Source: Owenia fusiformis
Taxonomy: Eukaryota > Annelida > Polychaeta > Sabellida > Oweniidae
Assembly: GCA_903813345.2 (NCBI GenBank)
Contig: CAIIXF020000011.1
Location: 10,080,842 to 10,144,841 of the forward strand
Direction of reading: 5' to 3'
Length of the DNA: 64,000 bases
Shown: positions 23,808 to 35,384 of the stretch, in pieces
How the letters are laid out: each line of letters starts with the position of its first letter
Numbering within the stretch: the first letter of the stretch is position 1
The notes under the pieces: generated by a model
What the model was told of the DNA's origin: nothing
Seen by the model: only the letters and a program-made list of their open reading frames with translations
Database searches by the model: none
Translations under genes and position numbers: made by a program

Positions 23808-24392
23808 TAGTACGTTCCACGTCATCAGTTTAACGTGCCTTTTGGCACTAACATAAAAACGTATTTCCTAGAATGTATAGAAGTGGGGTGAAGCAGTAGA
23901 CGTGATTCAAGCACTCTCACAACACAAACTATCATGCTATCATCAAAGGATAAAGTTATTATGTTTAGTGAGCTGCTCCGCACCCAATATTTAGAGGGGG
24001 CTCATATCTGAAGAACATTTCCTAATTTTTATAAAATCACACAGATACTGCCTGGCTTCCAAGATGCAAAAATAATTTGTATAGATAGTGTACCTTGAAC
24101 ACCATTTTTTATGAATGCTGGGGACTCAGTATTAAAAGGATAATTTCAAAATATATAGGTCTGGGAAAGGTTTAATGCACACTGCGTCGCTATAGAATGA
24201 ATTGCGCTACTATTTTCACAATTGTATTGATATTTTGTATCAAATACACATATCTTGGTATATTTGAAGTCCCAAAACGGCTTAGTTTCAGAAATATCCC
24301 AAATTTAAATTCAAAAATGACCGTTAGCTCCGCACCCTCCGCTCATTTGCTCCGCACCCAATATTTCCCACAGGCTCTGTCTGCATAGGGTG
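23808..24392 (-). repeat. Right terminal inverted repeat of the giant element
   Basis: Reverse complement of 8720-9304. It holds GCTCCGCACCC at 23975-23985, 24327-24337 and 24349-24359, mirroring the left TIR sites. Confidence 0.9.
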
Positions 24393-24520
24393 TATTATGT
24401 TACATGTAGGTATATAAAAATGGTATTAACAATTAATCTAAGGATGTACAATGTAAAAATGTTACAAAAATCGGGTACCAGTATAAAATCAACAGTATAG
24501 TATGATATTGTTATTATACA
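24393..24520 (-). mobile_element. 3'UTR of the CR1/L2-like LINE (proximal part)
   Basis: Follows the ORF2 stop on the minus strand and runs into the TATTA duplication beside the giant element; the distal part is 8566-8719. Confidence 0.7.
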
Positions 24521-27500
24521 TTATCGATAGATGAGTAGTTTTTTATATGAAGATTTGAAAATATTTAGAGTGGAGCATTTTTTAATATCATGTGTTAGAG
24601 CATTCCAAAGATTAGGACCCAGATAGCGAAGGGAAAGTTTAGAGCATTTAGGGATATGAAAATAATGCAATTGTCTTGTGTAATGATGATGAATATTAAT
24701 GTTGATATCAAACAAGTCTTGAAATAGATTTTTTGGAAGACTGGGGTGCTTATTAAAGATTTTGTACATGAACTGACCAGTACAATATCTGTTGACATCA
24801 AAAATAGTTAATATTCTAAGATCTTTAAATAGGGGAGCGGAGTGAGAAAGTCTATCCTTATTTAAAGCTAGCCTTAAGAATTGTTTCTGCAGTTTATGTA
24901 GACGATCATAAAATGATTTAAATGTGTTACCCCAGATTATGTTGCAATAATTTAATTGAGAGTGTATCAATGAGTAGTAAATTGTTTTGAAACTGTATAT
25001 TTGAAGTAGATGTTTAATGTGATAAAGAGAACCAATGACGCGAGAAATCTTTGTTTCAACAGATTTTATGTGCTCTTTAAATTTCAAGTTTTTATCAATA
25101 ATAATTCCAAGAAAGTCAATTTTTCCCGGAAAGTTATGTTCTCATTGCGTATTTTAAGATTCAGATTTGTTTGATTTTTTTGGGGTCCAAATAGAATAGC
25201 ATTGGTTTTGCCAATATTAAGTGAAAGTTTGTTTGCTTTTATCCAGTCATCTATTGAATTCAAGTTTGCATTAGTTCTAGTCATAAGTTCATTTAAATCA
25301 TAATCACTATCAAGAAGATTGGTGTCATCAGCAAACATAATAAATTTTAGATTAGGGGCAACAAAAGGCAGATCATTTATGTAAAGAATAAATAATAGTG
25401 GTCCAAGTACCGAGCCCTGCGGAACACCACAATTTAGAGATGATTGTTTAGATTCATAATTGTTAATGGTGACATATTGTTTGCGGTCTTTTAAATAACT
25501 TTCAAACCAGGACTTAGCTATTCCTCTGATGCCATAATATTCAAGTTTTTGTATCAAAATGTCATGATTAATTGTGTCAAAGGCCTTGGAAAAATCTAAC
25601 GTTATGCCAATGCTCGTTTTCCCCAAATCAGTTGATTTTCGAATTTGTTCAATGAAATATAAAATGGCCATGTAGGTAGAGTTGAATTTCTGAAATCCAA
25701 ATTGATAAGTAAAAATAATTTCAAAACGTTCTAAAAAACCAGTGAGTTTGGCGTGCATGAGCTTTTCTAACAATTTAGAAAATACAGATAAAACTGAAAT
25801 TGGTCTATAGTTCGAAGGATTTGTAGTGACACCTTTTTTAAATACAGGTGTTACTTTGGCCAATTTGAGGGCGTCTGGGAAAATACCAGATTTAAAAGAT
25901 AAGTTAAATATATACAAGAGTGGATCAATTAAAAACTGTCTTGCAGACTTAATAAGTGATGGTAGAATCCCATCAGGTCCAGGCGAGGAAGATTTTAGAA
26001 GACACATTTCTAATTCAAGCTCAGTTTTTGAGGTCTTTTTGAGATAAATAGATGATTGAACTTTTTGAGCTCTTGCTAGGTATTCATTAAAGCATTTTTT
26101 GGATTTTGGAATCTCCTTGGCTAGATTTTTACCAATATTGGTAAAAAAATTATTAAATCCATTGGAAATGATTTCATGATCTGTTGTTTCCTTTCCATTT
26201 ATAGTGAATTTAGATGGCAATGCAGCTTTTTTGTTTTTTCCAAGTAGTTCATTAATGATAGACCAAGACTTTTTAATGTTACCACTTACTTCGGCAAACT
26301 TATTTTGATAATGTGTACGTTTTGAGTATTTAATTATGTGCTTAAGTTTATGGTTGAAGGACTTGTAAGCTTTTCCTGTTTTGCAACAGGGATTTTTCAA
26401 ATATTTGGTATATAGCTTATTTTTAGTTTTGGCAGAAGTTAAGATGCCAGAAGTCAACCAGGGTCTATTAGGATCATGATTAACTTTGATAAATTTGGAT
26501 TTGAGTGGAAATGAAGAATCATATTGTTCCATTAACAAGTTAATGAAGATATTAAATGCTATGTTTACATCTTGACTTTTATAGCAAGGGGTCCAGTCGA
26601 CATTTGAGAGTTTCTCAAGAAATAATTCCTTATTAGAGTCATTGAAATTACGATAACTGCTTAATGTTTTTTTAGATTTGGTAGTATCATAATGTGAAAT
26701 GGAATAGATTGGAAAGTGATCAGAAATGTCCTCCATGATGATACCACATCCATCAATATTAGGGACATTAGTAAAAATATTATCTATAAGAGTTGCAGTC
26801 TTGTCAGTAATTCTTGTCGGCCTATATATTAGTGGGACATGGTTGAATGAATAAAACTGGTTCAGAAAATCATGTGTGGGTTCATGAGATTCAACCTTAA
26901 GTAAATCAATGTTGAAGTCACCCATGATGTAAGATAATTTACCCTCATCTGCTATTTTATTCATATAATCACCCAAGTCACTATTAAAATGTGACACATC
27001 AACACCAGGTGGCTTATATATGACAGTAATAATGATATTTTTTGAGTTTTGACTGATTAATTCAATAGCTACTGATTCACACTCTAGATTATCAACCCTA
27101 AGGTCATTGCGTGTAATATACTGCAAGGAGTTGTGAACATTTATACAGACACCACCCCCTCTTTTATCTATTCTAGAATTAAATTCTGATGAGTAGTTAG
27201 GTAAGTTAAACTGGTTTTGATTTGATGCATTAAGCCAAGTCTCAGATAGAGCAATTATAGAAAATTTTACCTCAGTAGTAGCTAATAAGTTATCCAGTTT
27301 CCACTGATTAGCTAAGATACTTCTGGAGTTAAGATTAAGAATTGAAAGTTCTGTATTTAAAGACGACCCTATTTTGTTCTTAAGTTCATGCGTTTCATGA
27401 TAATTACATTTGCCAATAAAGGTTTCTGTGAATTCAGAAAACCTAGAGTCATCAGATTCCTCGGCAGGAAGAAAATGTATAGGATTAAAAAGTTTATCGG

Positions 27501-27618
27501 AAAAAATGGAAAGAGATGATCCATATGGAGCAGTATCTATAAAGTCATCTTCAAATAAAGAGGCAAATGGCAATTTAAGCCATGTACCAATCATGTTATT
27601 TTCAGGCATTATGATCAT
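24521..27618 (-). pseudogene. LINE ORF2 (APE endonuclease and reverse transcriptase), one frameshift
   Basis: A CR1/L2-like (Jockey superfamily) ORF2 of about 1,030 residues. The first 844 residues are open from ATG at 27618. The APE-type endonuclease shows SETWLN, MGDFNIDLL and SDHFPI. The reverse transcriptase shows LDFSKAFDTINHDIL, GVPQGSVLGPLLF and the catalytic FADD at 762-765. Near 25120 one base appears lost in an A-run; the other frame resumes as DFLGIIIDKNLKFKEHI and continues to 24521 with the usual C-terminal region (SLIHSQLNYCNIIWGN, LPKNLFQDLF). No RNase H or zinc knuckle seen. Apart from this shift the frame is intact, so the copy is fairly young. ORF1 lies upstream at 31617-32801, separated by a foldback insertion. 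Confidence 0.9.
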
Positions 27619-27777
27619 AAAATGTTATGCATATGTTTTGAAATAGTATGTACATCTTATAGGAATATTTGTTGTCAACATTATGACATATATAGTAGCT
27701 AGTAACATTGTGTATTAATTGTAGATAAAAAGAGAATTGAAAAGTTTTCAAACTTGAACACTGAAAAATGTAGGTAT

Positions 27778-30700
27778 AGTGTGCGCCAAAACTCCAGAAA
27801 ATCCCATTAACTGATGTTGAGGTAGGTTACTATGATTTGACCCATAGACATTATATATTGGTTCATTGACTTTTCATTTTTACTTGTCTGCACTCAAAAA
27901 AGTGACACGAAAGGGCTAAACGGCTTGCCCCAAGGTGCAACCGTCAAAAAGATGAGTTTGACAAAAAACTTTTTTCTTTCAAATAATAGCAGCGAGTATA
28001 TGAAATAGGAGGCAAATTTGATATTGATATGTATGATAGTCCATTTGGGTGTGGTCATTTTTATTAAAAACAATAATATTGAAGAATTATACATTTCTGA
28101 CCTTAAAATGCCATTTTAATGCAAAATTCACTGTTGCTAATGATAGTATTCCTATTTTACCTATTCAATGTTTTCTATATATTACACTTACCATTATATT
28201 CATTTTTGGCAAAGTAAATAATTATAGGGCTCACACAAGGATCCACTTTATATACAACTTTTTCATATTTAGTGATGTTTTGACGTTTAACAGAAAATTA
28301 TTTGTTAAATGTTAAACAAAATAATGATTATGTGTTTGTTTCGTTGTTTCAACTGAAAAATCACAATTCATTGCTCTTGATCTGAGAGCGGCAGGGCATA
28401 TACCAGTATGACCAATCTTCAATACAGTCGATCCTTGTGTGATCCCTACTATTATTTACTTTGCCCAAAACTAATATAATGGTTATTCGGATATATGAAA
28501 ATCATTTGATAGTCAGAATAAGAAAAATATTTATTGACTTTTGAGTAAAAAAGCATTATATAGTCAGAAGTACCAAATTGTATCATAACAATATCAAAAC
28601 AATATCGCTCCATGTTTTCTTTTTAATGGAATTGTAGCGTGGCTGCTAGTTCAGGAAGTAGAGCATCAGAATCTAGACTAGAAGGTACTAGGTTTTGTTC
28701 CGACACAGAGCATTAACACGCAACTCCCCGAAGGAACCCTCAGGTCCTTACAGAGTGCCATATTTGAATATTAAAGCAAATAGACGATTTTGCCACCCTC
28801 CCGCCATATTCTTGTGTATCTTTAATAATACTAGCAATCTACTGTTCGGGTCGGTCACAGCAGCCCCACATGGCCTTAAAAATAATTGCAAATACCTGGC
28901 TATTGACTTGTGACCTTTTCTGATGCATGGGATGAACTAGCCCAAATGCCTTAAAAGGCTTAATACCTAGATATTGACTTTTGACCTTGAATTGACATGA
29001 CCCATCAGTAATGACTTTGACCCCAAGTCGCCTAGTAATGAGTCACCAAGCGTCACAGCATCCCCCGAGTGCCTTGAAACACCAATACCTAGATATTGAC
29101 CTTGACCTTGAGATGATCTCGAATTGAACCATTAAATGATGACTGACCTCATGTCACCTTATCATGAGTCGCCAAGGGCCACATCATGCCAGCAGCCCCT
29201 GTGGTCTTAAAACGCCAAACACTAAATTTTCTGAAATTTGACCTTAGATTGACCTTGACCTCAGAACACGTTTCAATGGAGTCAAAAAAAACGCCCCAAA
29301 ATGCCAAATATTTAGATATTGATCTTTGACCTTGACCTATAACAATGACACTGATCTCAGGTCACTTCATCATTTGTGATCAAATGTCAGTGTACCCTCA
29401 AACGAGCCAACTACCAAGATATTGACCTCATGTCACCTTAGCATGAGTTGTCAAGGGTTATAGCAGCCCCCGGGGCCTCAAAATGCCAAATACAGAGATT
29501 TTGACCTTGTAGGAATGACCTTGACCTCAGAACACATATCAATGGGTCCTCACATGAAGCAGCATCCCCAAAATGCCAAATATTCAGATATTGACCTCTG
29601 ACCTTGAGATGACCTTGACCCATAAACAGTGACATTGACCGCATGTCACTTTATCTTTGGTGATCAAATGTTACTGAAGACCCACAGTAGCCAACTACCT
29701 ATGACCTAGATATTGACCTTTGACCTTGAAATCACCTTATCATTGGTCGCCAAAGGTCACAATTGTTCTCTCGTCAACTTGCTAGATATTGACCTTTGAC
29801 CTTGAAATTTCCTTGATCCATTCAGACCTTGACTTCAGGTCACCTAATCATTGGTTGCGGAGGGTCAAATCAACGGCCAGGTGTCTTAAAAAGCCAACTA
29901 CCTAAATATTGACATTTACCTTGAAATGACCTTGACTTTTTTTAGAATACACTTTTTATGAACAAAAATGAAACATTCAAAGTTGAAAACTGACCGTTTC
30001 AAAATAAAATTGCTACTAATGTTTCAAAACGAAGGTATCTGTATTGTAAAAGTAATGTTCAAATTGAATAAACTCAAAGAAATATACTTCAATTATCTAA
30101 TTCTCTATCAGACTTAGTAAAATTGTAACTGTTCTAAATGTAAATGTTGCAATGAAAGCTCACATATATCTTGTTGCATATCAGTCTAGTGCAGCTGCTA
30201 CAGGTATCACTCTGACAAACATCGGTGAACAAATCAAACTTGATGTGATGCAAATCGGTATCTTTTAATTTGGCGTCCAAGCAGAATTTTGGACAAATAA
30301 TAATGGAATTGTCAAAAGTTGCATTTATAAAATCAATTCCTGCCTCATCACTGTTACACCCATTACTACAAGATGTCTCGACTAGATCACTATCTGCAAG
30401 CTAAAAAGTATCAAAATCACTGCTTGCTTTATCACAATAAACTTTTGTTACAAATAATTTTAGTAAAATGCAAAAAGAAGGCCCATTTGATATTAATATG
30501 GAAAGATAATCCACTTTGGTGTGGTAATTTCACTGCAACCACTACATATATATGTAAATGTATAATGAATTTTTATTCAAAAGTCAATCATTTTATTCCT
30601 ATTTAACCTATTAAATGATTTTTATTTATCTGAATAATCGTTATATTCATTTTTGGCAAATTAAATGATCATAGGGCTCACACAAGGATCAACTTTATTG

Positions 30701-31361
30701 AAGACTTTTTGTACTGGTATATGCCCTGCAGCTCTAAGAGCAAGAGCAATGGATTGCGATTTTTAGTTGAAACAATGAAACAAACACAATGCCATCATTT
30801 TATTTAATATTTAACAAATAAAATTGTGTTAAACTTAGTTTTTTTTAAAATCATCACTAAATATAAAAATGTTGTAAATAAAGTGGATCCTTGTGTGACC
30901 CCTATAATTATTTACTTAGCCAAAAACTAACATAATGGTAATTGAAACATTTAGAAAACATTGAATAAGTAAAATAGGAATACTATCATTAGCAACAGTG
31001 ACTTTTGAATTAAAATGGCATTTCAAGGTCAGCAATATATAATTCTTCACCATTATTGTTTTTAATAAAAATGACCACACCCAAATAGACTATCATACAT
31101 ATCAATATCAAATATGCCTCCTATTTCATATACTCACTGCTATCATTTGAAAGACATGATTTTTTTCAAACTCATATTTTTGACGGTTGCACCTTGGGGC
31201 AAGCCGTTTAGCCCTTTCGTGTCACCTTTTTAACTGCAGACAAGTGAAAATGAAAAGTCAATGAACCAATCTATAATGACTATGGGCCACTTCTTAGTAA
31301 TCTACCTCAACATCGGTTTAGACTAACTAAGCCACTTTGGAAGCGATTTGGCGCATACTAG
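27778..31361. mobile_element. 3.6-kb foldback element between LINE ORF2 and ORF1
   Basis: Outer ends AGTGTGCGCCAAA and inverted TTTGGCGCATACT. Long arms: 27778-28550 matches about 30550-31361 in reverse complement (for example GGCTTGCCCCAAGGTGCAAC against GTTGCACCTTGGGGCAAGCC). Each arm carries a smaller palindrome (ATCCTTGTGTGA / TCACACAAGGATC). The middle is a minisatellite (28815-29945). GTAGGT lies close to both ends and may be a target duplication, one base out of register. No transposase. Confidence 0.75.
28815..29945 (+). repeat. Degenerate tandem repeat rich in TGACCTTTGACC (DR1-like) motifs
   Basis: Units of roughly 110-150 bp recur about eight times, each with GATATTGACCTTTGACCTTG, GACCTTGACCT and a GTCACCTTATCAT-like word. 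Exact TGACCTTTGACC at 29714-29725 and 29790-29801; many one-base variants elsewhere. TGACCT half-sites spaced by one base are the DR1 pattern bound by RXR/HNF4-type nuclear receptors; binding here is untested. No coding. Confidence 0.75.
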
Positions 31362-31616
31362 TAGGTGGATTTCCTACCAAACCATAAACAAAATGCATGA
31401 AATGTAATACATACAAACACATACGATATAAGTACATAGTAGCCTATTAGAATAAGGCACAAATAGTACAAGTATGTAAAGCCAAAGAGTGAGTGGGGGA
31501 ATATTCTGAACTTTCAATGACCTACTGAACTATAGTACATGTAAGTCCTATACACACAGGTTGTTGCAATCATGTTGCAATAGTACAAGTGCATACCGCA
31601 GCCTATGAGGCTCAAA

Positions 31617-32801
31617 TTAAGATTTAAACATTTTCATTGTTTTCAGTACTTCTTCAATCTGAGAACGCATAACTTTCCACGTGTTGTTGGGTTTACCATC
31701 ATCCCATTTGGATATGATGATCATGTAATTTCGTATCTCATGATTGTCGAAGAGTTGCCTCATCAGCCTTCCTGCACCGATTTCACCGTCATCGTTGAAG
31801 TCCATTCTACTATTTCTGTCATCACCAATATTGTAGGCCCAAGCATTGTGGTCCGCTTTAGCAACAAGTTGGTCGGTGTATAGTTTAAGTAGTGTGGGCC
31901 TGACCATTCTGGGATCCTTTATTGGCGAAATATGAATTTGATATCTGTTCCCGTTGTCAGATATCAAAGGACCATGATTAATTGGAATGGTGGTGGCAGA
32001 TTCTGGATAGTTTATGTCGGGAGCTGGAATAGTATGAGGATAGACACGTTTTCCATTGACAAAAAGATCATCTTTTATGACTTTGCATTTAGCAGTTGGA
32101 TCAGATATTGTAATCTTCTTTTTTTGCTCAAATACATACTTTCGTTTTTCAATGATGGGTTTGGGGTATTGCTCAGAGATGGAGATTTTGGTGTTTTTCA
32201 GTTTATAGCAGTTTGAGAGAATCAGTTCCTTGCCACGATATGGATTGAATTTTGCTACAATTGATCTAGGCTTCCCATCTGATCTTGGTGCTCCTATTCT
32301 ATGAACACGGTCAACTCCAATATCCTCTTTGATTCCTAGGTCTTCTTTAATGACTTTGTTTAAGATTTTACGAGTGTCATTATTGTTTTCATCAGCATTG
32401 TCAGGTATATTGAAGAAGATTAGGTTGTCCTTCATAGAGCGTTTTTCTATATCAATTACACGTTGATCCATAACATCCATATATTTATCTGTACGTTCCT
32501 GGCGCCCTTCAGAGATAACTTGATGATCCTTTAGATATTCAATTTCATGTTGAAGTTCCAATATTTCAACAGCATTAGCTTCAGCAGATTCTTGTAGTGA
32601 TTTTATAAGTTCTGAATAAGAGTTTTGTTTAGATTTGAGCACTTTAATTTCCTCAGTCAAAGCTTGTAATTGAACAGCTAGAGATGTATCACAATTAGCA
32701 TTGAGTTCCACATTAGATAAAAGTTTTGACTTAGCTGAGACTTGAGGAGAGGTTGAGTTGGATGCATTCCCTTTAGTACGGTTATGATGTGGCATTGTCA
32801 C
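31617..32801 (-). CDS. LINE ORF1 protein with coiled coil, L1-type RRM and IMPACT/UPF0029-like C-terminus (394 aa)
   Basis: Starts at 32801 (MTMPHHNRTKG) and is open to 31617. A Ser/Asn-rich N-terminus is followed by a heptad-rich coiled coil (about 45-130) and an RNA-binding region starting with MKDNLIFFNIPD (about 132-143), with VDRVHRIGAPR as in L1 ORF1 RRM proteins. The last hundred residues differ from ordinary ORF1: KADHNAWAYNI, then NDDGEIGAGRLM (DDGE 337-340), NYMIIISKW, matching the layout of IMPACT/UPF0029 domains (HN-AYR, DDGE-G, VVVSRW). It presumably coats LINE RNA in the cytoplasm. It pairs with ORF2 at 24521-27618. The frame has no break. Confidence 0.85.
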   Translation of the reverse strand: MTMPHHNRTKGNASNSTSPQVSAKSKLLSNVELNANCDTSLAVQLQALTEEIKVLKSKQNSYSELIKSLQESAEANAVEILELQHEIEYLKDHQVISEGRQERTDKYMDVMDQRVIDIEKRSMKDNLIFFNIPDNADENNNDTRKILNKVIKEDLGIKEDIGVDRVHRIGAPRSDGKPRSIVAKFNPYRGKELILSNCYKLKNTKISISEQYPKPIIEKRKYVFEQKKKITISDPTAKCKVIKDDLFVNGKRVYPHTIPAPDINYPESATTIPINHGPLISDNGNRYQIHISPIKDPRMVRPTLLKLYTDQLVAKADHNAWAYNIGDDRNSRMDFNDDGEIGAGRLMRQLFDNHEIRNYMIIISKWDDGKPNNTWKVMRSQIEEVLKTMKMFKS

Positions 32802-32821
32802 AGATTATAATCTTGGAATTA

Positions 32822-33222
32822 CTGTACGCCCGGTATTATTCGCGTGCGATTAACTTTCGCGCTTTTCGCGAGGGTGTTAAAATCGCGAAAAATTATCGTC
32901 GCGAAATTGCAAATTAAATCCCCGGGAATTTGTTTTTACCCGGGGCTCTGATGCATTTCGTTTTATCTACTAGTTTGGATCGAGTTATAGTACTTCAATA
33001 GTACTGTGCAACTCCATGACTTTACTATGCGCATGCGCGGCAATGAAAGCGCACGTGCGCACGATTGTTCACGTGATCGTAGCCTGCAATTTGATTGGAC
33101 ATCATATACTGGGGAATCCCCGAATACGATAAAATACAGTATTCGCGAAATTTAATAGCCGCCAAACCGTGTTTTCGCAAAATTCGCGAAATTAAAGCTC
33201 GCGAATAATACCGGGCGTACAG
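32822..33222. mobile_element. 401-bp MITE with TA duplication and CpG-rich ends
   Basis: Ends CTGTACGCCCGGTATTATTC and inverted GAATAATACCGGGCGTACAG, flanked by TA at 32820-32821 and 33223-33224. Arms continue with TCGCG-rich sequence (CGCGAAATT), unusual in an AT-rich window. TA duplication suggests a Tc1/mariner-type source. It lies just upstream of LINE ORF1. Confidence 0.85.
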
Positions 33223-33224
33223 TA

Positions 33225-34987
33225 ATCAATGTTGTAGAAACTATTTGTCATAGTGTAAATATGGGCCACTGTACTATCAAATATTTTCCATCAAAAAACT
33301 GTAGAGTTAACTGATCAAATTTCCAAGATATTACAATATAGTATGTATAGTCACCTTACATAAGTATTTCCAGATTGTTTATAAATAGTAATCCATAATT
33401 GTTTTGCTTGTAATATCCCTCATCACACTAGATTTTGACTAAACATAGCCAGCAAATATTTTTCTGACTTAATATTATACTAGTAGTAGTAGTAAATTTA
33501 TTAATTAAAGTCTAACACACTAAAGATGTTACATTAAGATACATACATGAATTAAAACAATTACTGGTTGATGCCGACCTATTAGAGACCATCGCATGTA
33601 ACTATTTCACACCTTTTGACTAACATATTTATCATACATTTTCCAAGTGTCCTTTGAACAGTTTTAACAATCGCTAATTTTACCAATATAAGCTAAACAT
33701 GTAATTATAATGGGGCCTTATTTCACTTAGAAAGATCAGATGTTTCATTCCCGTTGGTCCCGTTGGGGTTATGCTTTGATTGCAGCACAAAGAGGACATA
33801 ACGCATATTAGTGCTATCATTGGATAGAGGACACTTCAATCTTCATGACCAGATGTTTATTTTGTTTGATCTGTTTTACATGACGATTTGGATCGGGGTG
33901 TTGTGATATTACAAAAAATCTTAGCGTACCCCTGTTTAAATAACAGTAATTTTCTAAACTTAAATGTGAATATTTTTTCTCTAAAAAAATGTTGGTCCGG
34001 AGATGAAATATGTGGTTATGATTTGCCGAGAAAATAAATGTCTGAACCGACTCAAGATATGTGTTCTCTTACTCCAAAATTTGAATTCCGAGCTGCCAAA
34101 TCTTTCACAGGTGGTCAGTGAGGTGGTCAAAATTACTCCATCGCTAATTTTACCAATATAAGCTAAACATTTAGCATGTAAAATTGATGAATTTCATAAA
34201 AGCAACAGTGTATAATCATGGTCTAATTACTCAGATGCGAGTAGGTAGTTTCCAGTTTCGCCACCAGATGGCTGATTCGGGGGAAATAACATGGCAGGGT
34301 ATCACAAAATGCCCTTAAACTTGAATATTCATCAGTTTTAGTGGTTCACTTTTCATATTACCCTTATGTATGTGATAGTTATACAAATTAAAATATGTCC
34401 AGTAAAAGAAAATATTATCTGCCCAACACAAGAAAAGATATTTCACTCTTTGTGGTTTTACAACATGGGCTCTATGGGGAATCTCCCCGACCTAGAAGTC
34501 ACATTTTCAAAGAAAATTAAATTTTCAAAGTTGATAAACTCTTTTCAAAACCACATTTCTAGATGTAATTTTACATCAGTGTAGATTCCAAATATGACAT
34601 CAGTTTGACTGAATTGTGAATTTTTAAAGACGTAAATCAAGATTATTTCTTCTCGCATCTAGGATATTGAAAGCCCATGGTATAGAAAACTTTAAGTAGA
34701 TGATTTGGTCAACGCCGTAACAAAACCTTTAAAAAGAGGCATACTTTTGATCTAGACCTGAAAGTAAGAGGTATTAGATGTATACTTTTAGTTTGCCCCT
34801 CAAAAAACTATCAAAGCGTATTAATGAACGTTTTATTCTCTTTATGAAACATTAGACCTTAATTACTCAGTTACCATATACGGGTGGGGTACATCTATAA
34901 TGAAGTCGTTGGTGAGTTCGGATGTTTTTCAAATTCAAGTTTATGCTCAATCTAGATAACATCTTCTTTATAATAAAAATAAAAAAG
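33225..34987. other. Mostly anonymous sequence; LINE 5' flank and a 30-bp direct repeat
   Basis: The first part may be the LINE 5'UTR. A TAG microsatellite (33481-33493) followed by TAAATTTATTAATT resembles a LINE or SINE tail. TCGCTAATTTTACCAATATA and the next ten bases occur exactly at 33671-33700 and 34141-34170. No gene recognised. Confidence 0.4.
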
Positions 34988-34989
34988 TA

Positions 34990-35257
34990 TTATCCTACAC
35001 TTAGTGTACTAAATGTATAATAACATCAAAAAATAAATTTGATATTTATTGGCAAAATGAATAATCGGAGGATATCGTGATGATATACTCCGGGCGGAGG
35101 ATATCGTGACGATATACTCCGGATAACCCAATATGCGGAGGATATTGTGACGATATACTCCGCTTGCTGATTTCCCGCCAAATTGACTCTATTTGGCATG
35201 AAATTCATTTTGCAATGATATCATACATTTAGTTCACTCCTTATTAGTGTAGGATAA
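34990..35257. mobile_element. MITE with three internal quasi-palindromes
   Basis: Inverted ends TTATCCTACACTTAGTGTAC and AGTGTAGGATAA are flanked by TA. The centre carries three copies of a 25-bp near-palindrome, GGAGGATATCGTGA plus TGATATACTCC, at about 35067-35162. No coding. Confidence 0.75.
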
Positions 35258-35263
35258 TAAGAA

Positions 35264-35384
35264 CATCCTATGATTTTAATCTACTCGGTGATATTGATAT
35301 ATGCACTCGTTCGCTTTGCTCTCTCGTGCAGATATCAATATCACCTCGTAGATAAAAACGATATTCCTCAAAATCATAGGATAT
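35264..35384. repeat. Long hairpin (about 121 bp)
   Basis: Arms ATCCTATGATTTT / AAAATCATAGGAT and CTACTCGGTGATATTGATAT / ATATCAATATCACCTCGTAG pair around a loop of CGTTCGCTTTGCTCTCTCG. It adjoins the preceding MITE. Confidence 0.7.

Larger units (their letters stand above)
8720..24392. mobile_element. Giant (15.7 kb) DNA transposon with 585-bp TIRs and two spliced genes
   Basis: Inverted repeats 8720-9304 and 23808-24392 define the element; its ends are CACCCTATGCAGACAGAG and the inverted CTCTGTCTGCATAGGGTG. The flanks TATTA at 8715-8719 and 24393-24397 form a 5-bp target duplication. The target is identifiable: a LINE 3'UTR interrupted here and continued on the other side. Inside are a minus-strand C2H2 gene (10435-11826) and a plus-strand five-exon gene (12165-20993) with a YqaJ-type nuclease, transcribed divergently. 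Later insertions (Helitron, hAT-like MITE, mariner-like MITE, others) lie in introns and flanks. The TIRs show scattered substitutions, so the insertion is not brand new. The superfamily is not certain: CAC ends with a 5-bp duplication recall Transib/RAG-type elements, but no RAG1 core was recognised. Confidence 0.88.

Noticed and set aside
8720-24392. Assignment of the giant element to Transib/RAG
   Set aside because: Only CAC ends and a 5-bp duplication support it; no RAG1-like catalytic core was recognised in either protein, so the superfamily is left open.
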